DNA of 64,000 nucleotides from Cydia pomonella (GCF_033807575.1 NC_084725.1:186001-250000); one strand, 5' to 3'; positions 18,540-30,816 are shown, counted from the stretch's first letter. Translations and numbers: made by a program. The notes: a model not told the origin generated them from the letters alone.

Positions 18540-19125
18540 ATTAATAAACAAAGGGTTGCACTCCGGGAGTGCCGGCAGAAGTGAAAACTTGAAATATTAA
18601 CGTTGTGCATTTTTGATATTTTTGAATGATTAGGGAATAATTGCACGAATTGCTTTAATTATCAGTATAGAAGTACTATCATTTATGTGGTAAAATAAAA
18701 TATTCATTTATTGCGCTATCGTACACAAACATGACAGTTTATATTACATTAAAAATGTAATGTAGGGCATTTATTCGTGTGATGAGCATGGATATTTGTT
18801 CCTGAGTCATGGGTGTTTTCTATGTATTTAAGTATTTATAAATATTTATATATTATATATATCGTTGTCTAAGTACTCCCAACACAAGCCTTATTGAGCT
18901 TACTGTGGGACTTAGTCAATTTGTGTAATAATGTCCTATAATATTTATTTATTTATTTATGTAACACTTCAAAACTATTACAATTCAATGACATTGTATC
19001 AGTTTTTCGATCAGGTCACGTGTCCGTCTTACGAATTTTCAATCTGTCGCAATTTTAACATTTTTTCCCCATCACAAAAAGTGCATAGCGCCAGCGCCGC
19101 TAAAGAAGTTTTCACTTCAAAAACC
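18540..19125 (-). mobile_element. Repeat family K (GAAGTGAAAACTT ends), interrupted by a SINE
   Basis: On the minus strand it runs from GAAGTGAAAACTTCTTTAGC through GCACTTTTTGTGATGGGGAA and CGTAAGACGGACACGTGACC to ACCACATAAATGATAGTACT, ending AAGTTTTCACTTC followed by TGCCGGCACTCCCGGAGTGC. A 5'-lacking SINE-A sits in the middle. Other copies lie at 45.0, 45.8 and 51.8-53.0 kb. The GAAGTGAAAACTT/AAGTTTTCACTTC pair could be terminal inverted repeats. No transposase seen. Confidence 0.7.
18773..18960 (+). mobile_element. SINE-A, head-truncated, nested in repeat K
   Basis: It lacks both tRNA boxes and starts GGGCATTTATTCGTGTGATG. The rest of the body through TATTTATTTATTTATTTAT is kept. ATGTAA at about 18,755 and 18,959 may be the target duplication. 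Confidence 0.75.
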
Positions 19126-19252
19126 GGCGCAAGAACTGCAGCAGGATTGATTATTAGCACTTCAACACGATGCTCCTTGCCCACGGTTATGATAAGCTAT
19201 ACTGACATAGTAACAACGGCTACAAGGTTATGTTGTAGTCTGTAGTGCGCGG

Positions 19253-19305
19253 TCCAGTGGCCGCCGCCGCCGCCCGACGCCGCCGCACTGCCCGGCGCCC
19301 CTACC
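19253..19305 (+). other. Short GC-rich CCG-repeat patch
   Basis: GTGGCCGCCGCCGCCGCCCG and following bases are GC-rich within AT-rich DNA. An open stretch exists but there is no splice-site or homology support. It could be a host exon edge or a simple repeat. Function unknown. Confidence 0.35.
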
Positions 19306-19657
19306 GTGTATCTTACTTGTTACCTTATTATATTTATACCTTTAAATGGACAATTCTGGTATAAACATATATTAGGTCATTACCTATGAAATTGGCGTTT
19401 TGTATGGAGAACTTTAAAGAAATTCGATTTTTCATACAATGAATTTTGCGGATTATTTTGTGATGGCATCTTCAAACCAAAGAAATTGTTGCCAGTAATC
19501 TGAGACATTTTTAAGGCATATTTTCTCTAATTTTTTTTTAAATCCGTCCCGTCAGAAAAATAATATGTTGCAAATTTTTTATACAAAGAAATTAGAGCGA
19601 GTAGAAGTTTTACATACAAAAATTCTACAGAAATTAATTATTGACTTAAAAAAATAC

Positions 19658-19716
19658 ATCACATGTACCCAGACCATCAGCTTCATAAGCAGGGCCACTA
19701 CCCACTAGCCCAGACC
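19658..19716 (-). mobile_element. SINE-A head fragment
   Basis: The minus strand carries CCGGTCTGGGCTAGTGGGTA and CATCAGCTTC..GCAGGG-type head sequence as in full SINE-A copies. The rest is unrelated. Confidence 0.6.
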
Positions 19717-19829
19717 GGTATTAATACTAATAATATTCTTGTTTGTATTTTATGCGTTTTAATAAGTTAGTATAGATATAATATTATACTGTAACTTACA
19801 TTGTATTTAAGTGAATAAACCAACCAGAG

Positions 19830-20205
19830 CACTAATAATATGATATTTGCGTATAGAAACAATGGTTGCGTAATCTTTCAGTAGCGGCCGAAAATCAAGC
19901 TATTTACGTACTGTCGGACAATACATTCACTAGGTTAGTGTACACTATACACTAATATTAAGATAGTTATTGTAACTTATAATACATATATATTTGCGCG
20001 TTGAGCCAATTGTAACGCATCTTTCAGTAGCGGCCGAGAATCATTATTTATGTACTGTTGGACAATATGCCTATTCACTACACTACTAATATGATACCTA
20101 TTTGCGTATAGAACCGATGGTAGCGGTATATTTCAGCGGCCAAGAATCAGGCTATTTACGTACTGTGGGACAATACATTCACTACACTAATATTATGATA
20201 GTTAT
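19830..20205. repeat. Three-unit tandem repeat
   Basis: Diverged units each contain TTTCAGTAGCGGCCGARAAT, TATTTACGTACTGT and GGACAATACATTCAC. The cores start near 19,876, 20,022 and 20,131. Unit lengths vary (about 145 and 110 bp), and the intervening ATTTGCGTATAGAAMC and TAATATTAWGATAGTTATTG are also repeated. Confidence 0.75.
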
Positions 20206-20989
20206 TGAGTTAAATGCAAACAGTAATTAGCTAAGATTTGGTAGGATTTGACTTTTGTCATTTATTCCTAATCAATATAAAAATTAGTCTGTTTTGTTTT
20301 ATAAATACAGTAGTTTTTTTGACGGATAGATTAGGTGTAATAAGGTACGGATTTGTGAATTATGAATTGTTTTTTATTGCAGAATTTACAATTTCTTGTA
20401 GCATTAAAATAAAGTTTATTGGAATTTTATAAAATCTCTCAATTACATCAGAAATTCATGACAAGGAACTTCATGATAAATAGAAAAATAACTATATTAA
20501 ATTATTAATACAATATATTGCGTTTTTTTTCAGATTTCACTACGTTAAATTACGATTTAAAAACGTTAGTTATGTTTTTACGACGTTTAGAACTATTGTA
20601 AGATAATGTAGGTAGGTACCTTATGTAGTCTGCATCAGGTAACACTTGAAACGGGGCAGATTCCGTCGGCGCCATTTTTAGAAGCTCCTATTTTAAAGTA
20701 AAAATATCTAAATATATTCCATAGGCCTACTGTAGATAACCGGGTAGGTCTACAGTTACAGTATATATTTTAAGTACCATATAAGTAGGTAGTAATCTAT
20801 AAAAAAACAATAAGTAGGTAGGTACTTAATGAGTTTTTTAATGTGATATTCAGCTAACGAGCAGACATGCCGTCTAATGGAAAGCGGTCACCGGCGCCCA
20901 TGGTCTAGGTAAATAACTTACTTACCTACTTACCGGTAAAATTTAATCACCTACTGATAGGTATGCAATGCACCTACTTATTTTTTACA

Positions 20990-21330
20990 AGCTTTTATTT
21001 ACTTTCACCTGACCGTTGTCTGTTTGTAATCAAATCTTGCAAGTTAAATTTGACCCACTTCCCGGTTTCTGATTGAGCTGAAAATTTGCATACATATGTA
21101 AGTCGGGTGACAATGCAATATTATGGTACCATCGAGCTGATTTGATGATGGAGACAAGAGGTGGACATAGGAACTCTATGATAAGACAATGCAACCTAAT
21201 TGTGTTTGGGGTTTTTAGAATTGTCTCGATGAGTATTAATTGCCTGTGGAAAGAAAAATACAGTCAGCGATAAAAGCTTGTACCAAAAATGAAATTTTTG
21301 CCAAAAACTTATATTAGGTGGACCTGTATA
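20990..21330 (-). repeat. Repeat family T
   Basis: Antisense copy of a ~330-bp family. It has CAGCTCGATGGTACCATAAT, GCATTGTCACCCGACTTACA and CACAATTAGGTTGCGTTG-type blocks. Near its ends are GGTACAAGCTTTTAT and ATAAAAGCTTGT, which are mutually inverted. Five further copies lie at 25.0, 32.9, 35.1, 42.2 and 60.6 kb. Confidence 0.8.
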
Positions 21331-21359
21331 CGTAATGGAATCTAAGGTAACTAATTTAA

Positions 21360-21645
21360 CCATCTTCCAAGGATCGTAGCGTCATAGAAATTGGCAGCTG
21401 TATGTAGTTCTGATGACAATACAATAATATGGTACTGTCGAACTGATCTGATGATGGAGCCGGAAGATATGAACTGGAACTTCATGATGGAACATAGTAT
21501 CATAGGTGTATTTGTTAGAAAAGTCTTGTAATGAACCTTTACCACGATTCAATTTCAAGGTCTGACGATGAAGCCGGAAGATAGGCACTGGCATTCCATG
21601 ATGGAATATCGTATCATAGTCGTGTTTGCACTTGTGAGAAAGCGG
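21360..21645 (-). repeat. Two diverged tandem units related to repeat T
   Basis: ACAATAATATGGTACTGTCG and GATGATGGAGCCGGAAGATA near 21,421-21,470, then GATGAAGCCGGAAGATAGGC near 21,566, repeat the core of family T (ATTATGGTACCATCGAGCTG...GATGATGGAGAC). Each unit is followed by TTCATGATGGAACATAGTAT or TTCCATGATGGAATATCGTAT-like sequence. Confidence 0.6.
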
Positions 21646-21839
21646 TTTTTTAAACTATTAATTTATTATAGGTAAGTTGTCATTCTATTCACATTTACAT
21701 AAAAAAAATACATAAGATCTAGATAACAAGTTAGTAATTTAGGTATCACCGTAATACACCGAAATTATTCCATGCCATCTAAATTAATTCTTGGACAAAT
21801 AAAAACAGAGTCAAGTGTCAAACACACCATAAAAAAAAA

Positions 21840-24400
21840 ACACAATAAGACGTTTTTACACTCTCCCCTTCTAAAGCCGATATCACAATGATACCTGTTC
21901 CTTACAACAGGTTTAGAAAAACTCCCAAGATATTTGAAATTGGAACGTTCCATCCAACTGGTTATTATTCGATTTTTGAATTGAAGATAATGTGGAACTG
22001 GTTTGAATAAAATAGTTTTCGTAAAAGGTTAGAAATGTCATGGGAATGGATATTTGTAAGGAAACAGGACATTTAGTTTCAGGTTATCGTGTGAAATTTT
22101 GTAAGTATGGTTTTCTAAGGGGCACCAAAAATATTTTGAAATGAATAAAACTAGTTGTATTTGGAATAGAAGTGATTTCTTTATAGCTAGAGGGTCAGTG
22201 AAAATGCTTTAATAAGTAACCCATGTCAGTATAACGGGTTAGAATACAAATTATAGATTTATTTATTTGCCAAGTATAAGTAAAGTACCTATTTAAGTTA
22301 TTTTCGACATATTTTTTGTAGTTACCATATACTTAACCCATAACCTACCTTAGGTTTGACATAAACCTACGTTTTCGTAACTCGGGGGAAGTATGTATGT
22401 GTTTTATCTTTTATATGTAGGTACTAGATATACAAGATAAAACTATTACTATTACGGAACATCTGTTTATTCATTTTTGTGGGTTTCTTAAATATTAATT
22501 TAATTTCTTTCCGTTTAATATTTTATTACAATACAATACAAATATACTTTATTGCATACCTCAATACAGAAACAGTACAAACAATACAACACATAAAGAA
22601 GAGGTAAACAACAGGCGGTCTTATCGCTAAAAAGCGATCTCTTCCAGACAACCTTTAGGTAGCGGAATAAAAAAAAATAATGTTATGTCAGTAGGTGTTC
22701 CAGGTGCAATAAAAGAAGTCTAGCACAGAATAAACACAAAACTAAACAATATATCATATACAAATATAAACTTATGTTATTTAATTTTACGTCCTTACTA
22801 TACACTTAATATTGTAAACCTTTGATATTTTATCGTTATTTTTCTAAAACCCCAAGTTATAAAACATAAAATTAAACCTATTAAATATCAAACCAAACAA
22901 TTACTCGCTACATACATTCTAACACCCTTTAAAATACATAAAACGAACCCAAACGCGGAAACATCTATCTATCTTCCCGCTAGACCACCCCAACCAATAT
23001 ACAAATAGGCTACAGCGCTTCAAGCGCTGCCAAACTCAACCCCTCTATCTATACCATAGAGCCAACATATAACCATCGTTCTAATTCCTTTGAGAAATTC
23101 AAATTCTGAACGCCTCTAGCCCGCCATCTTGCGAAGACGTCGATAGAGAATAACTAGTTTCCCGCGTATTTTTTTCAAGAACGTCTTAAGTATACCATTT
23201 TTACGCCACTATAGCCCTTACGCCGTCATCTTACGCTAGCGAATCGCTCGCGTAAAAATGTTGCTACGTTCCGTCTTGGGACAGAACAAAAACGCTCTAA
23301 AACCAAACTTTGTCAAACAAAATTAAGCCCTATTTTGCATATATCTAAGTATTATTTTGAACGCAACTAGTTGCGATATAAGCTGTTTTAACAACGCAAT
23401 ATTCAAATACAATAACAATGCATGCGGTTAAACTATTACCGTCTCGTTTCACTGGCATAGTTGTGCACGTGTTGGAAAGAGTCGACGGTATGCGTAATGT
23501 CAGGGGGCGGGGCCTGATAGTTGGATAGTGAAGTTTGGAAGAAGTTTGGAAGAGGGAGCATTTTATTGAATTTTCGTTTGGTTTCATTAGGTTGGTAATG
23601 GAGGGAACCGGATTTCAAGATGTCTGCATTTTCGTGTTTTACAGAGTCGTAACTTTATAATTTTAATTAAGTTAAAATTTTATATATTTATTTTATATAC
23701 ATTATGTTTACGAATTTCTTATCCAAAGAGCAGCATTTGAGCAAAAGGAGCTGTTCTCATCAACCATAATAAAAATTGGTACATAGGTGGATTGGATAGA
23801 CAAAACCATTTATAGGGCGCGTAGACAGATACTTATATTTCGCTTAAAAAAATAGGTACGAAAACGACACGAAGAAGTATGGTATTTTCATAACTAAGCA
23901 GAAAATTTAATTTTTCTCAAATTAGGATTCGTATTTACCAATTTCGACCAGAATGAGGAAACCTTACCAAAATATGCCGAATAAAACTATCTACAAAAAA
24001 ATAAAAATAGGCCTAAAATATTGGTTAAATATGTATTTTTTTTTTTACAAATAGTTCCTCGATAGATAACCCTTGCAAAATGCAACCCTATCGCTTTAAA
24101 GGGTGCCTTATACAACGTGCCCCAAAACCATCTTATAACATTTCACACGAAAACCTGAAACGAAATGTCCAGGTTCCTTACAAATTCCCCATTCCCATGA
24201 CATTTCTAACCTTTCAAGAAAACGAAACAACATTCAAACCAGTTCCACATTATCTTCAATTCAAAAATCAAATAAAACCAGTTGGATGGAACGTTCCAAT
24301 TTCAAATATCTTGGGAGTTTTTCTAAACCTGTTGTAAGGAACAGGTATCATTGTGATCTCGGCTTTAGAAGGGGAGAGTGTAAAAACATCTTATTGTGTT
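21840..24400. mobile_element. 2.56-kb element or foldback with ~287-bp inverted arms
   Basis: Left arm 21,840-22,126 and right arm 24,115-24,400 are inverted copies. Examples are CTCTCCCCTTCTAAAGCCGA versus TCGGCTTTAGAAGGGGAGAG, and TGGAACGTTCCATCCAACTG versus its complement. No transposase frame lies between, and short open frames there match nothing known. The interior holds an RTE-like LINE tail. No target duplication was recognised. It is either a non-autonomous DNA element or an inverted duplication. Confidence 0.75.
22525..22690 (-). mobile_element. LINE 3'-tail fragment (TTGTCTGGAAGAGATCGC family)
   Basis: On the minus strand it has TTGTCTGGAAGAGATCGCTT, AAGACCGCCTGTTGTTTACC and AATAAAGTATATTTGTATTG. 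The same tail recurs at 33.5, 49.4 and 54.4 kb. It resembles RTE-type LINE 3' ends in Lepidoptera. No coding part is present. Confidence 0.6.
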
Positions 24401-24539
24401 TAAAAGATATGCTATCTGTAATTAGTCGTTAATCGTTTTTGGGTTAATTTTTACTTTATTGTAGGCTGTAAATTCGAGCAAAATTCCATTTAATTAGGTA
24501 CTGAACCTGCTCACCAATTTTTTTTTTTGTATCATAAAA

Positions 24540-24745
24540 AATTTTCGGTGAGGTGAGGAGACAAACGAGCGGACGGATCCGGTAATGGTAAGCGATTACC
24601 GCCGCTCATGGACACCTGCAACATCAGAGGGATTGTAACCGCGATGCCGGCCTTAATGATGGGAGTACGCTCTCAATGGGGTTTCACGAGAATCGGTTGA
24701 GAATTGCGACCTGTACCGGACATACGAAAGCAGTCTGCCCGGTTC
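24540..24745 (+). repeat. SINE-C-like fragment
   Basis: GTGAGGTGAGGAGACAAACG, then CGCTCATGGACACCTGCAAC and GGGATTGTAACCGCGATGCC resemble the family with a poly-A end seen at 26.1 and 31.4 kb, but are more diverged. Confidence 0.4.
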
Positions 24746-25045
24746 AAAATGGAGACCTTCGCTTGGTAAATTTTGGTAAATTATAGAAAATAATTTTACG
24801 CAATGAATATCTTAGAGCACGTGGCCATGGCCATAAATCGAGCTTATATTGTAGATACTTATGGTATGATATAAGAAATGATCTACCCACCAAATTATGT
24901 CAAATATCTCTGGAAAATAAGTTTGTGTCAAAAACATCATTTTTTTGGTACAAGTTAATAAAATAATTATGTGTGCATATTTTTGTTTGTATTAATGAAA
25001 ATTGTGTGTTTCTATTGAGAAATAAATATATCTGAATCTGAATAA

Positions 25046-25305
25046 CTCATCAATGCTATTCCAAAAACCCCAACACAATAATTTGCGTTGTTTAAAAGAG
25101 TCCCTATGGCTACCTCCTGTCTCCATCATCAGATCAGCTCGATGGTACCATAATATTGCATTGTCACCCGACTTACATATGTATGCGAGTTTTCAGGTCA
25201 ATCGGAAACCGGGAAGTGGGTCAAAATGGAGCTTCCATGATTTAATCTATACCTACACACACTAACATTCTAAACAAGGCAACTTAAATAAAAGCTCGTA
25301 AAAAA
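25046..25305 (+). repeat. Repeat family T
   Basis: It has CAATAATTTGCGTTG, TCAGCTCGATGGTACCATAA and TGCATTGTCACCCGACTTAC, and ends AAATAAAAGCTCGTAAAAAA. The 5' part is missing. Confidence 0.75.
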
Positions 25306-25865
25306 TGTGTCATTTTGGAAGCGAGGACGGTAAATCTCGATGCGAGGGAATTAAAGACCCGAGTTTGCAATATGCTTACCCCCGGAGTTACACACAATGT
25401 TTTTCATCACACTTGCGAAGAAAAAACTAAATTTTAAGCGAAATAATTCTTAAATACGGTGACATATCAAACATTCGTCCGCCATTTTGTAATTTCTTGG
25501 CAGGTGAGGCATCGCAGGCACAGACCTATTCGGCATTCAGCCACGATTGAAAATTATGTAAAAATATTTTAAACGGCTGTTAAATTAATTAAATTAGATA
25601 ATTTTAAACATAAACAGAAATATTAAATTATAAACGTCAGTATTTTAAAAGTAAAACTCATTTATGCTACTTGGTTTGTATGAATAAGTGTCATAATAAA
25701 AAAAAAGCTATAACTCCCTAGGGACTTACAGGTTTTTTTTTCACAATCCATAACTCCCGCGGGAACAAAACAGACCTTTGTCCTTAAGTACACCTGCATG
25801 AAATAAGATCTTTTTCGAGCAAGTGTGTTGAAAAACAAATATCGGCTCTGCTATACTGACATCAA
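25305..25865 (-). repeat. Repeat family E
   Basis: An inverted counterpart of 62,765-63,215. Shared blocks include TGGCGGACGAATGTTTG, CACACTTGCTCGAAAAAGAT and AAGCTATAACTCCCT. No coding potential is conserved between the two copies. Confidence 0.7.
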
Positions 25866-25936
25866 ATGTTGTCTATTACGGTTGAAACGACACGGTATTT
25901 TTTGAATAACCAATATATATAAAATACTTACAATCA

Positions 25937-26445
25937 TAAATGAATAAATAAATAAATATTATAGGATATTATTACACAAATTGACTAAGTCCGACGGTAA
26001 GCTGAATAAGGCTTGTATGTGTGTCACTTTATTACACATTAACAGGTTAACAACAGACAAAACAAAAACAAAAAAAATGTGTTGTGGGTAGGTACTTAGA
26101 CAACGATATATATAATATTTATGAATACTTACCAGTGAGTAAGGTTGCCAGAGCTCAACGAGGGGGGGGGGGGGGGGCGTTTTTAGGGTCGGCAACGCGC
26201 ATGTAACTCCTCTGGAGTTGCAGGCGTACATAGGCTACGGAGACTGCTTACCATCAGGCGGGCCGTATGCTTGTTTGCCACCGACGTAGTCTTAAAAAAA
26301 AACTTAAATACATACAAAACACCCATGACTCAGGACCAAATATTCGTGCTCATCACAGAAATAAATGCCCTTACCAGGACTTGAACCCAGGACCACCGGC
26401 TTCATATTAGGCAGGGTGATTACCCACTAGGTCAGACCGGTCGTC
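25937..26445 (-). mobile_element. SINE-A interrupted by SINE-C
   Basis: A full-length SINE-A in reverse, with head GACCTAGTGGGTAATCACCC and B box GGTTCAAGTCC. It is split at 26,131-26,296. The sequence resumes at ACTTAAATACATAC, leaving a short ACTT repeat on both sides. There is an additional short insertion near 26,020-26,085. Confidence 0.8.
26131..26296 (+). mobile_element. SINE-C copy with poly-A end
   Basis: It starts CCAGTGAGTAAGGTTGCCAG. The middle has GGTCGGCAACGCGCATGTAA and TCAGGCGGGCCGTATGCTTG, and it ends in a run of A. A 16-G homopolymer (26,162-26,177) lies inside. Close relative at 31,434-31,590. Confidence 0.75.
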
Positions 26446-26489
26446 AAAATATAGACAATAGAAACCTCTTAAAAGCCACTTGACAAACC

Positions 26490-26625
26490 CGTTTACATAT
26501 TTCGTATTCACCTTACCAGTTCGTAAAGGCTCTCTTTATTCTTCAAAAACTGGTAAGAAACTTTCATTCTATCACAAGAGTGGCAAAGTAATTTGATTCA
26601 TAGTTCCAGCTCGATATAATTGTAT
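26490..26625 (-). repeat. Repeat family B fragment
   Basis: TTCGTAAAGGCTCTCTTTAT, CAAAAACTGGTAAGAAA and GTGGCAAAGTAATTTGAT match the antisense of the GTGGATAAAATGCA...CCTTTACGAG block at 61.4 kb and relatives. Confidence 0.6.
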
Positions 26626-26639
26626 ACACGCGAACTAAA

Positions 26640-28955
26640 TACATAGACTTACATTCCTACATTAGGTGAGTGTGTTTGTAGTGTGAACAATATGTCGCGT
26701 CAGGAGCTCCCGCTGACCGCTCCGGACTGAGACATACGTGGAGTCGCTGTTTTATTAATATTATTATTTATTTTAAACATTATTGCACATTAAAAAGGTA
26801 CAGAAGGCTTAACGTGGATTCATGGCATTCTCCACCAGTGAACCATAGGGCCAATCAGAAAAATATCAAGGTGATATGATGGTCTTATCATTTTTATAAT
26901 AGAATGCAGAACAGAATAGAATATAATAGAAAATCATTTATCGCAAAAACCATCTTCATACAGTACCACATAAGTTAAAAAACTGTGTCTTTTCTAAAGT
27001 TCTAAGGAAGACTGCGGTTTGACATTTCACATTATATACCTAACTATATAATAATATGAGTTTTTAATACGCTATAATGTTATAGTAAATAATTTATGAT
27101 CCAATAAGACTAAACGAGACTACTAAATTAAGTGGAGGCGAATATACTAGGCCAAGAAACAGCAAATAGTGCCAGTATGGCTCCCTTCGTACTTAGAAAA
27201 TCATTTAATAATGTATATCGCCTGAAGTTTTTATTGTAGTCTAAAAATTGGAGTGCTTAGATTAATAAGTTTAGGTTGCACTACGCAGACCTTCACACCA
27301 AAGTTAAGTATATGTCTATTAAAAGAAGATTCAAGTTTTTTATTTTTATTTAACATAATTTAGTACAATGTAATTACTTAATCTAGTGTACATTTCCATC
27401 CTAGACAGTAATAACAATAAATTAATACAGTTTAGTGAGCTATAGGCGCTCATTATAAACTTTTTAACAACTTAGTGTTAAGAAGAAGATTCAAGTGTCT
27501 AAGTATATCTTATTGGAAATGTATTTAGTCCAAAATGGGAACAACGTAAAATATTAAGGTACTAATTGGGGACATTCGCGGTGTACCAGTTCAGAAAACT
27601 TTTGCGTCGATCCTTGCGAGTGAGTTAAACTCCGCCTTCCATAGAGATAACCAATTACGATGCATTTAGAATTCTTTATCTTAATAATGAAAAGGGTATC
27701 AGGTAATGAGACAAACAACAGGTAGTAAGGACAGTTTATTTGTTGTTGTTTAGGCTACACTTCGCCTCCCCATAAAGATAACCAATTAGGATGCATTTAG
27801 GATTCCTTATCTTAGTTTGCAAATGCCGGCCGTCACAAAGACAATGGACGACAATAAACTTTACCTGAGCTAACCTTTTTCTTTCGACACTCACTTTTTT
27901 TAAGTGCCATAATATCACTTTTGTGTTATTGGCTCACCGCCTGCAAGACGTTTAAAAGATTTTTGCCCTTAAGGTGGTTCACCGCGAAAGTCCCCGATTG
28001 TACAATTACAGATTTTTAAAATGAATAACGGATTTAACAATTACGGAGTTTTGAACTAGTATATCTAAAAAAATACGGCCGTATTAATAGGCTCTTCCTT
28101 TTATTGAAGGCGGTTAAAAAAAGATGTCACTAATATTATATCATGTCATATTTATTAATACACTTCGAAGAAATATTGACAAGAAGTAGTGGGTGGCTTA
28201 TTTTTAAATTCCATACAATATTAATAACCACACACGTATATAAAGTCGATGATTGCGATTGGTTATGGAGCGATATATGTCGAGCAATCATAGAACTATA
28301 TACGTGAGTGACCCGGTTTGTTCGGGCGGCTGATGTTTGTCCAGCAGTGGGGCAATTCTATTTTCTATGATTTTAATAAACAATTTATATAAATGGGATA
28401 TTAAGCTAAGACCTATAGTTATTTATATCGGACTTTTATTCCTTTTATATTATATATATTTAATAAAAAAGGAAAAAAAAAGAAAGGGATAAGTTCGCCT
28501 TTGTACTGCTTATCCTGTGCCATATTTATATTTTGTCTTTTGTACAATAAAGAGTATATACATACATACATATAACATAAAAAAATATTTAAACTTGTTC
28601 GCCACCTAGTGGGTAAAATATAAATAAAATCCAAAAATATCTAAAATAATGTCGACTCCACACATTTCCCTGCGACGAACGGTCAGCCGCCAATAACAGT
28701 TGCCACAGATTTGCTCCTAATTAGCTTATTAGGGGGTCAAGTCGCCAAACGGCATCAAAGTGACGCGTTTCAACACATTCCTTCATAAAGTAGGAGAGAC
28801 AAAGTGGCATTAGTTTGCTTTTCTTCTTGAGCCAGTAGGTAACTAGAATTATTGTGGGGTTACGAGTATATAGGTTTTAAAAAAAGAGAATGAAAAGAAT
28901 AATAAAGAAATGGTACACTTTTATACTTCGTTTGTTTGTTTGTTTAAGCATTAAA
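26640..28955. other. AT-rich spacer
   Basis: No gene seen. A direct repeat with ATAACCAATTACGATGCATT at 27,646 and ATAACCAATTAGGATGCATT at 27,778 is the clearest structure. Short frames here are uninformative. Confidence 0.4.
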
Positions 28956-28959
28956 AAAA

Positions 28960-29395
28960 AACTGGACAAGTGCGACTCGGACTCGCCCATCTAGGGTTCC
29001 GTACAAATTTCATTTATTGTTTATTTATTTATTTTTATTTTTTACAAATGTATAGTTTTTAAATGAACATTATGTATGGGAAGTACCCTAAAAAATATTT
29101 TTTCTACTTTTTATTTTACCGTTCTGTCGCCATGCATGATTCATGTATCCATACCAATTTGCAGATTTCTAGCACTATACTTGCCGCAAAACTAACTGGC
29201 CACTGAGATCATAGTGCTATCTCCTTTACCCTTGTCAAGCAAGAGCGAAAGAGATGGCATTATGACCTGACCGGCCAGATAGTTTTGCGGATAGTATAAC
29301 GATCAAGGAGCAAAGCCTCCACAGACAGACAGACAGACGCACAAGGCGAAACTATAAGGGTTCTTAGTTCACTGCGGAACCCTAAAAATGCGACA
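28960..29395 (+). repeat. Repeat family D
   Basis: It runs from GACAAGTGCGACTCGGACTC through GGGTTCCGTAC and GCCATGCATGATTCATGTAT to GCGGAACCCTAAAAATG. An ACAGACAGACAGAC tract lies before the end block. Confidence 0.75.
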
Positions 29396-30194
29396 AGGAA
29401 CTCTTATTATAATTGGCTCACTTCGCTTAAAAAATCTGATTAACGCCTAAACTAGCAATCAGAACTAGTTTGACTACTCGCCACTAGAGGTCGCTAGAGA
29501 TAGAGCAGCCAACCCTCTTATTAGTTTGTCGCTAGTTGGAATTTCTGCCACGGGACATAATTGGCTTACTGAGTTCATATATTGGATTAAAGATTTTTAT
29601 TCTTTTCTTATAAATTTAAATATGGAAGGTATTTTTACTCAGTAATACGTTCTTTTTATGTTTTTTTCTATTACCTGATACATTAATTAAATTGATGTTC
29701 AGTTTAATACAGCGTCTGTCAACAAAATGTTTAAAATTATTTGCTGGGTATTCGTGCGATAGTTTTAATTAATTAAAATCAGAAGAACCTATACCACTGA
29801 TTTTTAAATATCATAGGTAATTTTATTCATATTTACCTGGATAATAAAACTTCTAATACCCTTTGTTGTTCTATTCATCAGCAGATGGCGCTAAACTAAA
29901 AACAGCTCAATGACCGTCGCAAGTGTGAGCTGTGCTTTGGCTACTCACTCATAGATGGCAGCACTTAAGTATTTTGTCACAAGATTTTTTTAAACTGTGT
30001 ACTTACAGTTTTTCCATAAAAATATAGACTATAGTAGCTGTTTTATTGATATTTATAGCTTTGTGTTTTATAACAATATGATAATTTTTTTTTTCCTTGC
30101 TTGAATTGTTTTTTATAGTACTTACCTATTAAATGAGTCTAGGTACTGTATGTACAAATATATGTAAACATGTGAGTATAATAAATAAGTTAAA
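29396..30194. other. AT-rich spacer
   Basis: No gene or recognised element. Confidence 0.35.
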
Positions 30195-30816
30195 TAAAAC
30201 CGGCCAAGAGCATGTCGGGCCACGCTCAGTGTAGGGTTCCGTAGTTACTCTTCCGTCACAATAAGCTAAACTGGAGCTTAAAGTATAGTAAATTGTTAAC
30301 CAAGGGATGAAACGGTACCTTTCACCCGAGTTAAACAAATAGGCAAATTTGCATAATCAGTACCTAATTAAAGTAAGTCTTTTTACTATGAAGGGAAAAC
30401 TTTTTGCGATAACTCAAAAACAGCTAAACTGATCATGTCCGCTATAGTTTTCATTTAATGTCTTTCTTAAGCTCTACTTCCAAGATTTTTTTCATATTTT
30501 TTGGACCTATGGTTCAAAAGTTAGAGGGGGGGGGGACACATTTTTTTTTTCTTTCGGAGCGATTATCTCCGAATATATTCACTTTATCAAAAAATGTTAC
30601 TTGAAAACCCCTATTAGTTTTGAAAGACCTTTCCAACGATACCCCACACGGGTTGAAGCGAAAAAAAAAATTCACCCCCACTTTACGTGTAGGGGAGGTA
30701 CCCTAAAAAAAATTAAATTTTTAGATTTTATTGTACGACTTTGTCGGCTTTATTGATTTATATATCCATGCCAAATATCAGCTTTCTAGCACTAACGACC
30801 ATGGAGCAAAGCCTCG

